A stretch of 36,589 nt of DNA, taken from NCBI GenBank assembly GCA_015490805.1, contig WFXC01000045.1, forward strand, positions 1 through 36,589, given 5' to 3'. Numbering within the stretch: position 1 is the stretch's first letter; each line of letters opens with the position of its first letter. The position numbers and the translations under genes are program-made. The notes under the pieces are model-generated. The model made no database searches. It worked only from the letters and a program-made list of their open reading frames with translations, and was not told where the DNA came from. The stretch comes from Candidatus Kapaibacterium sp. (GTDB lineage: Bacteria > Bacteroidota > Ignavibacteria > Kapaibacteriales > WFXC01). Below are positions 9,409 through 20,994 of this stretch, one piece after another.

Positions 9409-10530
9409 CTACTGATTTTGCTCAGGCTCGAACTTTTCGATTTCTTCCAGCAGCGCCGGGATGATTTCCTCCTCTTTCAGCCGGCGCACAACTTCGCCCT
9501 TCCGGTACAGGATTGCCACGCCACGACCGGCAGCAATGCCAATATCCGCCTCGCTGGCTTCGCCCGGTCCATTGACCACGCATCCCAGCAATGCGACCTT
9601 AACCGGCTTTTTGATCCCTTTAACTGCTTCCTCTAACTGGCGGGTGATAGCAAACAGATCGATGTCCAGCCGACCACAGGTGGGACAGGCAATAATTTCC
9701 ACGTGGCGCTGGGCAAGTTCCAGCGAGCGGAGGATTTCCTTTCCCACTTCCACTTCCTGCTCCGGCTCTGCTGTCAGCGACACCCGGATGGTATCTCCAA
9801 TGCCTTCCGCCAGGAGGGTGCCGATGCCCACAGCCGATTTAATGGTTCCAGTGCCGGGAAGTCCCGCCTCGGTAACGCCCAGATGGAGCGGGAAATCGGT
9901 TTTCTGCGCCAGAAGCCGATAGGCTTCGATCATCAAACGCACGCTGGTGGACTTGACCGAGATGACGATATCGTCGAAGCCGAAATCCTGCGCAATTTCC
10001 ACGTGGCGCAGCGCACTTTCCACCAGTGCTTCAGCCGTTGGATAGCCATATTTTTCCAGCAGATCCTTCTCCAGCGATCCGGAGTTGACGCCGATGCGAA
10101 TCGGGATGGAGCGTTCCTTCGCTCGCTCCAGCACCTGCCGAATCCGCTCCCGATTCCCAATGTTACCGGGATTGATCCGCACCTTGGCAACGCCAGCTTC
10201 GATCGCTTTGAGTGCAAAAACGTGGTTGAAGTGAATATCTGCAATGACCGGGATCGGCGAGCGCCGCACAATTTCCCCAATGGCTTCGGCTGCATATTTA
10301 TCGTTGACCGTTACCCGGATCAGATCAGCACCTGCTTCGGCACACCGCTGAATCTGGGCAACAGTTGCTTCTACATCTGCTGTCTTGGTCTTGGTCATTG
10401 TCTGCACACTGATCGGCGCTCCGCCACCGATGGGCACATCGCCGACCATCACCTGCCGGCTCTGCCGACGTGGAAAGGGACGGACTACCGCTTCCTGCTG
10501 TCCATTACCAACCACGGGTATTTCGATCAT
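9409..10530 (-). CDS. ispG: 4-hydroxy-3-methylbut-2-enyl diphosphate synthase
   Basis: IspG catalyses the penultimate step of the MEP isoprenoid pathway, reducing methylerythritol cyclodiphosphate to HMBPP with a [4Fe-4S] cluster. The cluster ligands are visible: Cys282 and Cys285 (ACPTCGR), Cys317 (LLGCVVNGPGE) and the nearby Glu324. The TIM-barrel N-terminal part carries PIGGGAPISVQTMTKT and ADIHFNH. At 373 residues it is the short, two-domain form as in E. coli. Bacteroidota, Chlorobi and plants usually have a long form with an inserted domain, so this is unexpected for the lineage inferred here. GGAGG five bases upstream sets the ATG at 10530. It lies 18 bases behind the rhomboid gene and is probably in the same operon. 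Confidence 0.97.
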   Translation of the reverse strand: MIEIPVVGNGQQEAVVRPFPRRQSRQVMVGDVPIGGGAPISVQTMTKTKTADVEATVAQIQRCAEAGADLIRVTVNDKYAAEAIGEIVRRSPIPVIADIHFNHVFALKAIEAGVAKVRINPGNIGNRERIRQVLERAKERSIPIRIGVNSGSLEKDLLEKYGYPTAEALVESALRHVEIAQDFGFDDIVISVKSTSVRLMIEAYRLLAQKTDFPLHLGVTEAGLPGTGTIKSAVGIGTLLAEGIGDTIRVSLTAEPEQEVEVGKEILRSLELAQRHVEIIACPTCGRLDIDLFAITRQLEEAVKGIKKPVKVALLGCVVNGPGEASEADIGIAAGRGVAILYRKGEVVRRLKEEEIIPALLEEIEKFEPEQNQ

Positions 10531-10548
10531 CTGTCCTCCGCACTTATC

Positions 10549-11499
10549 CTACAACCGCTTGCTGGCTTCATACAAAATGCGTTTTTCCTCATCGGTCAGA
10601 CTCTGATAGCCTTCCCGCTGGAGTTTATCCAGAATGCGGTCGACCTCATTTTCCAGTTGGCGTCGCTGTTCTTCTTCCAGCGGCTCTTCCAGCTTTTCCT
10701 CCGGCGAATAGACCCGGAACCACGATGGGGTTTCCGCCGGCGGCGGTGCCGAGGTGGTCACCTGGTAGCGAGGCGGTGGTGGAAGCGGACCATAGAAAAG
10801 CCGCCGGGGCAGGACTTTTTCCAGCACCCGCTCCGCCACTGGTAAAATACCGAACCGGTCGCCATACCGCAGCAAGAACCAGCCGAACAGGGCGCCACCA
10901 ACGTGCGCAAAGCGGGCAACGTTTCCACCACTTCCTGTCACTCCTAATACCAAATCCAGAATGATGTAGCCAAAGATCAAGATCCGAGCTGGAATGGGGA
11001 AAAACAGAGGGAAGACGATGACCAAGCGATTCGGGAAATGCAAAGCAAATGCCAAAAGGACGCCGTAAATGGCACCGGAGGCTCCAATGGTCGGCGCCGG
11101 CTGCGAAAACAGCGGTGAAATCAACACGTTCGCTATGCCTGCACCGATGCCACAGAGCAGGTAGTACGCCAGAAATCGTTTTGATCCCCACTGCTGCTCC
11201 AGCTCAACGCCGAACATCCACAGGATGAACATATTCATAAAGATGTGCCAGAAACCACCGTGCAGAAACTGATAGGTAATAAGTTGCCACAGGTACACAT
11301 AGAGATTGGGAAATGCTGTTGCCAGTGGCTGCAAGCCAAAATACTGGACAACGTACCACTCAACCGGCACTCCTCCAATGGTCAAAAAGCCCAGGAACCA
11401 GTTGACGGTGACAAAAATCAGGGCATTGGTCAAAATCAACGCTTTGATCACCGGGGGCATCGAACCAAACAGCCCGGAGCGCGCACCAAACATATTCAT
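10549..11499 (-). CDS. Rhomboid family intramembrane serine protease
   Basis: A 316-residue polytopic membrane protease. The catalytic serine is Ser141 in the GASGAIYG motif of one helix and the catalytic histidine is His199 in ARFAHVGGALFG. His80 and Asn89 in the FLHGGFWHIFMNM stretch complete the usual oxyanion-site residues. About six hydrophobic segments lie between residues 18 and 215. A soluble C-terminal tail follows: a proline-rich linker, then a short helical module (EVDRILDKLQREGYQSLTDEEK) of the kind seen at the end of many Bacteroidota rhomboids. AGAGGA eight bases before ATG 11499 is a reasonable ribosome site. Its substrate cannot be told from sequence. It precedes ispG by 18 bases; the pairing may be positional only. 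Confidence 0.93.
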   Translation of the reverse strand: MNMFGARSGLFGSMPPVIKALILTNALIFVTVNWFLGFLTIGGVPVEWYVVQYFGLQPLATAFPNLYVYLWQLITYQFLHGGFWHIFMNMFILWMFGVELEQQWGSKRFLAYYLLCGIGAGIANVLISPLFSQPAPTIGASGAIYGVLLAFALHFPNRLVIVFPLFFPIPARILIFGYIILDLVLGVTGSGGNVARFAHVGGALFGWFLLRYGDRFGILPVAERVLEKVLPRRLFYGPLPPPPRYQVTTSAPPPAETPSWFRVYSPEEKLEEPLEEEQRRQLENEVDRILDKLQREGYQSLTDEEKRILYEASKRL

Positions 11500-11578
11500 T
11501 CAGGAATTCCTCTTTGCCTCACCGTTGCCGTTTATGACGTGACTTTTCGGTCGTTGTTGTTTAAAAAAAATCCCTGCG

Positions 11579-12574
11579 CTATGGCGGCGACTGGACACTG
11601 CGCTGCCGCAACTGTGCTGCAAGGGTACGAAAGACGGCCTGTACTGTATCCGCATTATCTGCGGTGAAGCGGCGGCGGTGTTCAGCAATCGGTTTTCGCT
11701 CCGTCCCATTCAGGCGAACCAGCTGGAGCGTTGCTTCTGCCTCCCAGGGAGTCAACAATCGAATTGCCCCCATCACCGCCAGCGGAATGCCGGCATCAGC
11801 AAGGAGTTGCCATTCTTCTGGCGTTGGAGGATTATAGTTCTCCACGCCCAGCAATCCACCCCGCCGGTAAAGCGAATCCCTCGAATCCAGATCGAAAACG
11901 ACCCAGTGGTTCGAATGGGCAAGCTCCTGAACGATCGCAGCGCTCACCCGATAAGACAGCAGGATCTTTTCTGCATAGATCTTCCAGCGTGCGGCATACG
12001 GAGACGGCAGGAACGCAATGCCGAGGACGACAATGGGATCGGCAGGCAAACGATAGGCATCAGCACGTGTCACGTGCGCCATCGGCTGCGGCAGTGCTGC
12101 TGCCATTGCGCGAAACAGCGCATCATAGTACGCTGGCAATGGAATCCACTGTCCTGCCGCCGTTTGATACCGAATAATGCCGTATCCAGTGCCCGTATCC
12201 CGGCGGTTATTCCGCCACTGAACGATGGCACGACATCGCACCACGCGGTGAATGCGACCGAAATGGAGCTGTAGCATTCCATCTGTCAGGGAATCCGGAC
12301 GCAACACGAACCGGAGATTGGGTGTTACTGAATCAACAACCTGCATCAGGTGCGTGATGGCAGGCACTGAAACCAGCGCTGCCGCCGCAGGGCTTAGATG
12401 GAGCGTGTCCAGTGCCAGCACCAGCCGCGCGGTGTCGCTTCTCTCCTGTGCTATCCGCTGCGGATGCTGCTCCGGCGATGGGGAGCAGGCGATCAGGGCA
12501 GTGCATAGCAACAGAACGCCCCAGAACAATTGTGGGAAAATTCCTACAAATGGTTGGGAATTCTTCCCTTGCAC
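11579..12574 (-). CDS. Uncharacterised lipoprotein, possibly CsgG/FlgO-like fold
   Basis: I do not recognise a named family. The frame is open from 12814, but the first 80 codons run through intergenic repeats and look non-coding. I place the start at GTG 12574, which gives a clean lipoprotein signal ending LIAC (Cys30) and a product of 331 residues. A TTG start 15 codons later is also possible. The C-terminal half has the order seen in CsgG/FlgO-type outer-membrane lipoproteins: an invariant-looking QELAHSNHWVVFDLDSRDSL, then PPTPEEWQLLADAGIPLAVMGAIRLL, then a strand ending VRLNGTE. That resemblance is by eye and weak. No ribosome site is obvious. The next minus-strand gene, rhomboid, begins 79 bases downstream. 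Confidence 0.6.
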   Translation of the reverse strand: MQGKNSQPFVGIFPQLFWGVLLLCTALIACSPSPEQHPQRIAQERSDTARLVLALDTLHLSPAAAALVSVPAITHLMQVVDSVTPNLRFVLRPDSLTDGMLQLHFGRIHRVVRCRAIVQWRNNRRDTGTGYGIIRYQTAAGQWIPLPAYYDALFRAMAAALPQPMAHVTRADAYRLPADPIVVLGIAFLPSPYAARWKIYAEKILLSYRVSAAIVQELAHSNHWVVFDLDSRDSLYRRGGLLGVENYNPPTPEEWQLLADAGIPLAVMGAIRLLTPWEAEATLQLVRLNGTERKPIAEHRRRFTADNADTVQAVFRTLAAQLRQRSVQSPP

Positions 12575-12610
12575 ATCCGCCGGAGTCAGCCGTAAGTTTG
12601 CATTTGGAGA

Positions 12611-12653
12611 AACGGAGGGCACTCCCTGCGTATGAACGGAGGGCACTCCCTGC
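12611..12653. repeat. Two tandem copies of a 19-base palindromic repeat
   Basis: AACGGAGGGCACTCCCTGC occurs at 12611-12629 and, identically, at 12635-12653, a 24-base period. Each copy contains the near-palindrome GGAGGGCACTCCC. This is a different family from the composite repeats. Confidence 0.9.
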
Positions 12654-12701
12654 CCCTGTGTCCATAGATGTTGGTTCTTCCCCTGGGAAATCTCACCACC
12701 G

Positions 12702-12723
12702 GCAGGCGGCGGAAGCCGCCTGC
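12702..12723. repeat. Perfect 9-bp hairpin with GGAA loop
   Basis: GCAGGCGGC and GCCGCCTGC enclose GGAA, followed on the plus strand by TTTTGTT. It would be a terminator only for plus-strand transcripts, yet both neighbouring genes are on the minus strand. I therefore list it as a palindrome of unknown role, perhaps another dispersed repeat. Confidence 0.7.
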
Positions 12724-12984
12724 TTTTGTTCATCCCCTGCCATCGCAGCCTCAGGTGCCAGAATACGCAAAACACTGCCTTTGCCCTCCATTCGCTGCTA
12801 CATTCTTCCGACACACACTCATCTCCCCTTTACACTCTTTGCAGAACCCGACGGTGTGGCAACCCAATCCTCTGAAAGTGATGCTCACTGTGGACGAGCA
12901 TCGAGCAACACGCCCCTCCTGACAGGAAGCACTGGCGAGCAGCAGAGTACTCAAATCCAGCAGCAACAGCTTTTGGACCGGTAA

Positions 12985-13377
12985 TTATCGGGACTTCGCT
13001 GTCTTCGCCCGAATTTGCTTTTCGGTCAGATTGCGCAGATAGTACAGGCGAGCCCGACGCACCTTCCCTTTGCGAGTCACGCGAATTGCCTGCACAAACG
13101 GGGAGCGAACTGGAAAAATTCGTTCGATGCCGATGCCATCGGAGAGTTTCCGAACGCAGAAGGTTTCGCCCATTCCGCTACCGCGGCGGTAGAGCACGAC
13201 TCCTTTGAAGGTCTGAATCCGTTCCTTATCCCCTTCGACAACCAGCACATCCACTTCTACCTGATCACCGGGACCAAAATCCGGAATTTCCACTGGCTGC
13301 CCGTTGTTCTTCTCCTTCCGGAACTCTTCTGCCGTCTCCATCGCCATTGCCTGGACCAGATCCAATGGGTTGTTCAT
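12985..13377 (-). CDS. rplS: Large ribosomal subunit protein bL19
   Basis: A 130-residue ribosomal protein that sits at the interface of the two ribosomal subunits. The family core is intact: [40 protein letters not shown], a [14 protein letters not shown] segment and the basic C-terminal run [18 protein letters not shown] seven bases before the ATG is a good ribosome site. It follows the GlmU-like gene by 85 bases in the same direction. The usual bacterial partners (rpsP, rimM, trmD) are not next to it. A TAGTTCTG sequence at about 13433-13440 could be a weak promoter of its own. Confidence 0.97.
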   Translation of the reverse strand: MNNPLDLVQAMAMETAEEFRKEKNNGQPVEIPDFGPGDQVEVDVLVVEGDKERIQTFKGVVLYRRGSGMGETFCVRKLSDGIGIERIFPVRSPFVQAIRVTRKGKVRRARLYYLRNLTEKQIRAKTAKSR

Positions 13378-13462
13378 TGCCCAACTCCTTTTGTTCCTTG
13401 CTTGCTATTTTCCAGAAACCGCTAATGACGATCAGAACTATTCTCCATTGGGCAGCCACTTC

Positions 13463-16421
<2,959 letters not shown>

Positions 16422-16556
16422 GGGATAAAAGGCTAACCGCAGGGACATTCTCTTCGCCTGCTCCTCCTGCGCTTTCTGGAAGCAGCAACGGGGCTGCATC
16501 GGCATCTGCTGGCTGATAACATCTAATCCACGGATTTTCCGTAATTTCGCTTTTTG

Positions 16557-16572
16557 ACGAAATTCGTACGAA
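16557..16572. promoter_or_regulatory. Overlapping palindromes upstream of nuoG, possible operator
   Basis: ACGAAATTCGT (16557-16567) overlaps the perfect palindrome TTCGTACGAA (16563-16572), followed by another CGAA. This lies 17 bases before the nuoG ATG, a natural place for a regulator site. TAATTTCG at 16542-16549 is one base off the TAnnTTTG promoter element. No regulator gene is nearby. Confidence 0.35.
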
Positions 16573-16588
16573 CGAATCTGTGCGCCAA

Positions 16589-18418
16589 ATGCCAACGATC
16601 TACATTGACGGGAAACCTATTGAAGCGCGCGAAGGACAGAGCATTCTGGAAGCCGCCTTAGAACACGGCATCGAGATTCCCCATTTTTGCTGGCATCCAG
16701 CAATGTCGGCACCAGCAAATTGCCGCATTTGCCTGGTTAAAGTGGGAATGCCGCGGCGCAAGCCCGACGGTTCTTTTGAAACAGATGAGAATGGCAATCC
16801 CGTCATCCAGTATATGCCCAAACTCCAGCCCTCGTGTCGGTACCCGGTCAGTGAAGGGCTGCACGTGCTGTTCCAGGTACCAGAGGTCATCGAATCCCAG
16901 CACGCTGTGATGGAATTTCTCCTGATTAACCATCCACTGGATTGTCCCATTTGCGATGAAGCGGGAGAATGCAAGTTGCAGGAGTACGCGTATTTCTACT
17001 CCCGTGGAAAAAGTCGATTTGTGGAAGAAAAGAATCACAAGCCGAAGCACGTGATCTGGGGACCGAATGTGATTTTTGATGCAGAACGATGCATTTCCTG
17101 CTCCCGGTGCATTCGATACGCGGATGAAATTCTACACGATCCGGTCATCGATTTTGTCGACCGGGGCGATCACGTAACCATCGAACTCTTTCCAGGGACC
17201 CAGTTTGATAATCCCTACTCAATGAACGTCATCGAGCTGTGCCCGGTTGGCGCACTGACCAGCCGCGACTTCCGCTTCAAAGCCCGGGTGTGGGAAATGA
17301 GCTTCACACCATCGGTCTGTCCCGGTTGCGCCCGCGGGTGCAATATGTATGTTGGGGTTCTCCAAAATCAAATTCTGCGTCTCCAACCTCGAACCAATAT
17401 GTACGTGAACCAGTACTGGATGTGCGATGCGGGGCGGTTGACGCAGTATCCGTTTGTTAACGAAAACCGCATCGATAAACCGCTGGTGTGTACCGAAAAT
17501 GGAACGCTGACCGAAGTTTCGTGGGAAGAAGCCCTGAATGCTTTCTGGAACAAACTCCAGAGTGTCGATGCGAAGGAAATCGGCATCGTTGTTTCCGGTA
17601 TGCTGACCAATGAAGATGCTTTTGCCCTGCGGCGATTCATCCAGGAGTACATTCCCGCCGCTACTGTGATGCTGATGACCGTTGAGGATCCGGAGTTCGA
17701 AGATGATTTCCTGCGCGTCCGGGATCGGCGTCCGAATACCCGAGGCGTGCAGACCATACTGGGCGATTTTCTGGCTTCTCTCTCAGTGGAGGAATTCCGG
17801 GAAAAAGTGGAATCGAAGCAACTGAAGCTGGTGTGGGTCATCGGTGAAGATCTGGAGCAGGTGTGGAGCGAAGAAGGACGCAGGATCGCCGACGGTGCCG
17901 ACACACTGATCGTTGCCGCTTCGAATGCGTCACCGACCACCCAAGTTGCTGATCTGGTGCTCTCGCTGGCAACGTATGCTGAAATGGAGGGAACCTTCAC
18001 GAACATTGATGGGCGTGTCCAGCACTTCATTCCAGCACTGACGACCGCAGAACGTCCGTATCGGTGGGGAATGAAAGCGAGCCGCTGGGATAAAATGGGA
18101 GCGTGGAACGATCGCTGGAGTCACGGTCCCCAGCGACATTGTCGACCGCTGTGGCAGATTCTGAGTGCTACTGCCAGCATCGCCGGACATTCGTGGAACT
18201 ATCGGAAAGCAGCCGATGTCTTCGCTGATCTGTCGCAAACGGTCGAAGGATTTGCTAAAATGACCTATGCGCTGCTGGATGAGCGGCGCGGCATCCCGCT
18301 GGGGAAAGTTGATGAACCAGAACCGCCGGTCTTTCACTATGACTCTCATCGACTCAAGCCAGAGTCGGAAGAATACCGATACGTGCAGGTGTACGACAAA
18401 GCGGAACAATGGTGGTAA
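16589..18418 (+). CDS. nuoG: NADH-quinone oxidoreductase subunit G
   Basis: This is the peripheral-arm subunit of respiratory complex I that carries electrons between Fe-S clusters. The cysteine motifs are visible in order: FCWHPAMSAPANCRICLVKV with SCRYPV (2Fe-2S), HPLDCPICDEAGEC (His-ligated 4Fe-4S), CISCSRCIRY with ELCPVGAL (4Fe-4S), and CPGCARGC with a later Cys in WMCDAGR, the N7 cluster that many bacteria have lost. At 609 residues it is much shorter than E. coli NuoG (about 900), so the C-terminal molybdopterin-oxidoreductase-like part is reduced. ATG 16589 gives the family start MPTIYIDG; GTG 16580 is an in-frame alternative and no ribosome site favours either. It leads a nuoGHI operon; nuoH starts 7 bases after its stop codon. 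Confidence 0.93.
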   Translation: MPTIYIDGKPIEAREGQSILEAALEHGIEIPHFCWHPAMSAPANCRICLVKVGMPRRKPDGSFETDENGNPVIQYMPKLQPSCRYPVSEGLHVLFQVPEVIESQHAVMEFLLINHPLDCPICDEAGECKLQEYAYFYSRGKSRFVEEKNHKPKHVIWGPNVIFDAERCISCSRCIRYADEILHDPVIDFVDRGDHVTIELFPGTQFDNPYSMNVIELCPVGALTSRDFRFKARVWEMSFTPSVCPGCARGCNMYVGVLQNQILRLQPRTNMYVNQYWMCDAGRLTQYPFVNENRIDKPLVCTENGTLTEVSWEEALNAFWNKLQSVDAKEIGIVVSGMLTNEDAFALRRFIQEYIPAATVMLMTVEDPEFEDDFLRVRDRRPNTRGVQTILGDFLASLSVEEFREKVESKQLKLVWVIGEDLEQVWSEEGRRIADGADTLIVAASNASPTTQVADLVLSLATYAEMEGTFTNIDGRVQHFIPALTTAERPYRWGMKASRWDKMGAWNDRWSHGPQRHCRPLWQILSATASIAGHSWNYRKAADVFADLSQTVEGFAKMTYALLDERRGIPLGKVDEPEPPVFHYDSHRLKPESEEYRYVQVYDKAEQWW

Positions 18419-18424
18419 AGTGCA

Positions 18425-19465
18425 ATGGAACTGCTGGTTGATTTCCTGATCGGTTTCCTGAAAGCTCTGATCGTTCTCTTCCTGGTTATCCTGCCGGGCG
18501 CTTCTGGCGCTGTGTATTTTGAACGCCGAATTGCCGCCTGGATCCAGATGCGGATTGGTCCCAACCGCGTAGGACCATACGGATTGCTCCAGCCGATTGC
18601 TGACGTGATCAAGTTGATTTTCAAAGAAGACATTATCCCGGCAGCAGCAGACAAGCGCTTTCATTTCTTAGCGCCGCTGATCTCGATCACCATCACGGTT
18701 GCCGTGTTTGCAGTCATTCCTTTCGGGCACTACGTTGTCATTAATGGTGAACCGGTATATCTGGGCGTCGCGCCCAACGTCCACGTCGGCATCCTCTACG
18801 TGCTGGCAATGACTTCGATGGGTGTTTACGGATTGACCTTAGCAGGATGGGCATCGAACAATAAATATTCTCTTCTCGGAGGGCTGCGCTCCTCAGCGCA
18901 GATGATCTCCTACGAACTGGCGATGGGACTTTCGATCGTTGCCCTGCTGATGGTTACCGGGACACCAAACTTGATGGAAATTGTGGAGCAACAGGCAGGC
19001 TTGCGGTGGAATGTACTCTACCAGCCGCTGGGTTTCCTGATTTTCCTGGTCGCTTCCTTTGCAGAAACGAACCGGACACCATTTGACCTGCCAGAAGCAG
19101 AACCGGAACTGGTCGGCGGTTACCATACCGAATACACCGGGATGAAATTCGGAATGTTCTTCTTAGCAGAATACGGCAATGTCATCGCTGCATCGGCAAT
19201 GATGACCACGCTGTTCTTCGGTGGCTGGCAGGTGCCGTTTCTTCCAGAACTGCTGGGATTACAGGAAGGATCGGTTGCGCTGGCACTCCTGCAAATTGCC
19301 AGCTTCACCATAAAAGTTGCCATTTTCGTCTTCTTTTTCATCTGGGTGCGGTGGACCGTCCCCCGCTTCCGGTATGATCAATTGATGCGGCTGGGATGGA
19401 AAGTGCTCTTTCCACTGTCGCTGGCAAATGTTTTGATCACCGGGCTGGTTATGTTGATCAACTAA
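18425..19465 (+). CDS. nuoH: NADH-quinone oxidoreductase subunit H
   Basis: This membrane subunit of complex I forms much of the quinone site at the junction with the peripheral arm. At 346 residues it has the expected eight or so hydrophobic segments. Family signatures are present: RIGPNRVGPYGLLQPIADV near the N-terminus, then FAETNRTPFDLPEAEPELVGGYHTEY, and the late RWTVPRFRYDQLMRLGWK. It starts 7 bases after the nuoG stop codon and ends 15 bases before nuoI, so the three are surely co-transcribed. Nothing looks truncated or unusual. Confidence 0.97.
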   Translation: MELLVDFLIGFLKALIVLFLVILPGASGAVYFERRIAAWIQMRIGPNRVGPYGLLQPIADVIKLIFKEDIIPAAADKRFHFLAPLISITITVAVFAVIPFGHYVVINGEPVYLGVAPNVHVGILYVLAMTSMGVYGLTLAGWASNNKYSLLGGLRSSAQMISYELAMGLSIVALLMVTGTPNLMEIVEQQAGLRWNVLYQPLGFLIFLVASFAETNRTPFDLPEAEPELVGGYHTEYTGMKFGMFFLAEYGNVIAASAMMTTLFFGGWQVPFLPELLGLQEGSVALALLQIASFTIKVAIFVFFFIWVRWTVPRFRYDQLMRLGWKVLFPLSLANVLITGLVMLIN

Positions 19466-19480
19466 GAGCTTAAAGCAGCG

Positions 19481-20011
19481 ATGAACGTGAATCAACCATC
19501 GGAACGCCAAAAAATGACATTCTGGGAGAAGCTGTATCTCCCGGAAATCGCCAGGGGACTGGGCATCACCTTCAAAATGCTCATTGGTCCGAAAATGACC
19601 ATCCAGTATCCGGAGGAAAAATATCATCCCGGCGGCTACTATCGAGGACGACCCGTCTTAGTGCTCGATGAGGATGGAGAGCGATGCGTCGCCTGCGGTC
19701 TGTGCTCTCGCGTGTGCCCACCACTGGCGATTGAAGTGCGGGCGGGCGAAACGGAACGGGAAAAAGAACGGTATCCGGTGAAGTTCGAGATCAATATGCT
19801 CCGGTGCATCTTCTGCGGCTTATGTGAAGAAGTGTGCCCCGAAGAAGCGATCGTGATGAGCAAAGATCTGGAAATGGTTTTTGAAAATCGGGAAAGTGCA
19901 ATTCTTGGCAAAGAAAAGCTGCTGGTTCCCGTTGCGCAGCTTCAGGATCGGCTGGAATACCTTCGAATGCATCAATACTACGAACCCCCTGCAAGAGTCC
20001 AGGACGCATAA
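19481..20011 (+). CDS. nuoI: NADH-quinone oxidoreductase subunit I
   Basis: A 176-residue TYKY-type subunit that carries clusters N6a and N6b and passes electrons towards the quinone site next to NuoH. Its two 4Fe-4S motifs are [20 protein letters not shown] and [20 protein letters not shown], each with a fourth cysteine followed by proline. The segment upstream ([18 protein letters not shown]) is typical of the family. It follows nuoH closely. No nuoJKLMN or nuoA-F genes follow, so the complex I genes must be scattered in this genome. Confidence 0.97.
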   Translation: MNVNQPSERQKMTFWEKLYLPEIARGLGITFKMLIGPKMTIQYPEEKYHPGGYYRGRPVLVLDEDGERCVACGLCSRVCPPLAIEVRAGETEREKERYPVKFEINMLRCIFCGLCEEVCPEEAIVMSKDLEMVFENRESAILGKEKLLVPVAQLQDRLEYLRMHQYYEPPARVQDA

Positions 20012-20025
20012 CCGCTTCCCGGTCA

Positions 20026-20982
20026 ATGCACGTTGAAACGGTCGACCATCCCCTGATTCTCCTGCACGGTGGAGCCGGAGCAATTCACGAAGATACGCCA
20101 CGCGCACGACAGCGGAATGAAGAGCGAGAAACGGTGCTGGGATCGATTCTCCGTGACGCAGCTACCCGGTACCAGCAGGGCGATTCTGCACTGGATCTTG
20201 TTGAATTCTGCGTTCGGGCAATGGAAGACTCACCGCTATTTAACGCTGGCATTGGTTCGGTGCTGACAGAGCAGGGATGGGTGGAAATGGACGCTTCGAT
20301 TATGGACGGAGCAACGCAGAAAGCAGGAGCGGTTGCGCTGCTGCGCCGGCTTCGTCATCCCATCAGCGCCGCCCGGTTTCTGATGGATCATTCTCCCTAC
20401 GTTTTCCTTGCCGGACCAGACGCTGAGCAATGGTTTGTTGATCAGGGACTGGAGACGATCGAGCCGGCGCGTCTCATTACAGCGGAACGAAAGCGGCAAT
20501 GGGAAAAAGCTACCGGTCGACAACTGGACCACTCGGCTGAATCCGGTATGGAGCCAACGCAAACCGTTGGAGCTGTGGCGATCGACCGGGCAGGAAATCT
20601 GGCAGCAGCAACCTCGACCGGAGGAATGATGCGGAAAGCAGCAGGACGGATTGGAGACTCTGCGCTCATCGGTGCCGGAACATTCGCTGATAACCGCAGT
20701 TGCGCCGTTTCTACAACAGGGGAAGGCGAATTCTTTATCCGCGGCACCATTGCTGCTGCGGTTCACTGCTCCGTCACCCTGCAACGCCGATCTCTCCAGG
20801 ATGCTGTCGTGCACGCGCTGGAACATCTCCAGTCTCTTGGTGGCAATGGCGGATTGATTGCTTTGACCCCATCAACGGGGGTTTTCGCATTTACAACCGC
20901 TGGTATGTACCGCGCCTATCTGACCGGGGACCAACGAATTTTTGTCGGTAGCCTCCAGCAATTGCGGGAATTTTCCCCGTAA
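20026..20982 (+). CDS. Isoaspartyl peptidase / L-asparaginase (N-terminal nucleophile hydrolase)
   Basis: This enzyme matures by cutting itself before a threonine that then acts as the nucleophile; it removes isoaspartyl residues from damaged peptides and hydrolyses asparagine. The signatures are PLILLHGGAGAI at the start, GSVLTEQGWVEMDASIMDG, and Thr180 in TQTVGAVAID, followed by ATSTGGMMRKAAGRIGDSAL and IGAGTFADN, the usual substrate-site run. At 318 residues it has normal length. There is no signal peptide, so it is cytosolic. It starts 14 bases after nuoI, in the same direction, and may ride on the nuo transcript although nothing links it to respiration. No ribosome site is visible before ATG 20026. 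Confidence 0.93.
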   Translation: MHVETVDHPLILLHGGAGAIHEDTPRARQRNEERETVLGSILRDAATRYQQGDSALDLVEFCVRAMEDSPLFNAGIGSVLTEQGWVEMDASIMDGATQKAGAVALLRRLRHPISAARFLMDHSPYVFLAGPDAEQWFVDQGLETIEPARLITAERKRQWEKATGRQLDHSAESGMEPTQTVGAVAIDRAGNLAAATSTGGMMRKAAGRIGDSALIGAGTFADNRSCAVSTTGEGEFFIRGTIAAAVHCSVTLQRRSLQDAVVHALEHLQSLGGNGGLIALTPSTGVFAFTTAGMYRAYLTGDQRIFVGSLQQLREFSP

Positions 20983-20994
20983 CGCCAGTTCCCG

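Larger units (their letters stand above)
12575..12984. other. Intergenic region between rplS and the lipoprotein gene
   Basis: This 410-base gap has no convincing gene on either strand. It holds two direct repeats (12611-12653), a strong hairpin (12702-12723) and otherwise unremarkable sequence next to the end of rplS. A plus-strand TAAGTTTG occurs near 12592, but no gene follows it. Confidence 0.6.

Noticed and set aside
12702-12723. Intrinsic terminator for rplS
   Set aside because: The T tail follows the hairpin on the plus strand, but rplS is transcribed on the minus strand, where no T run follows the stem.
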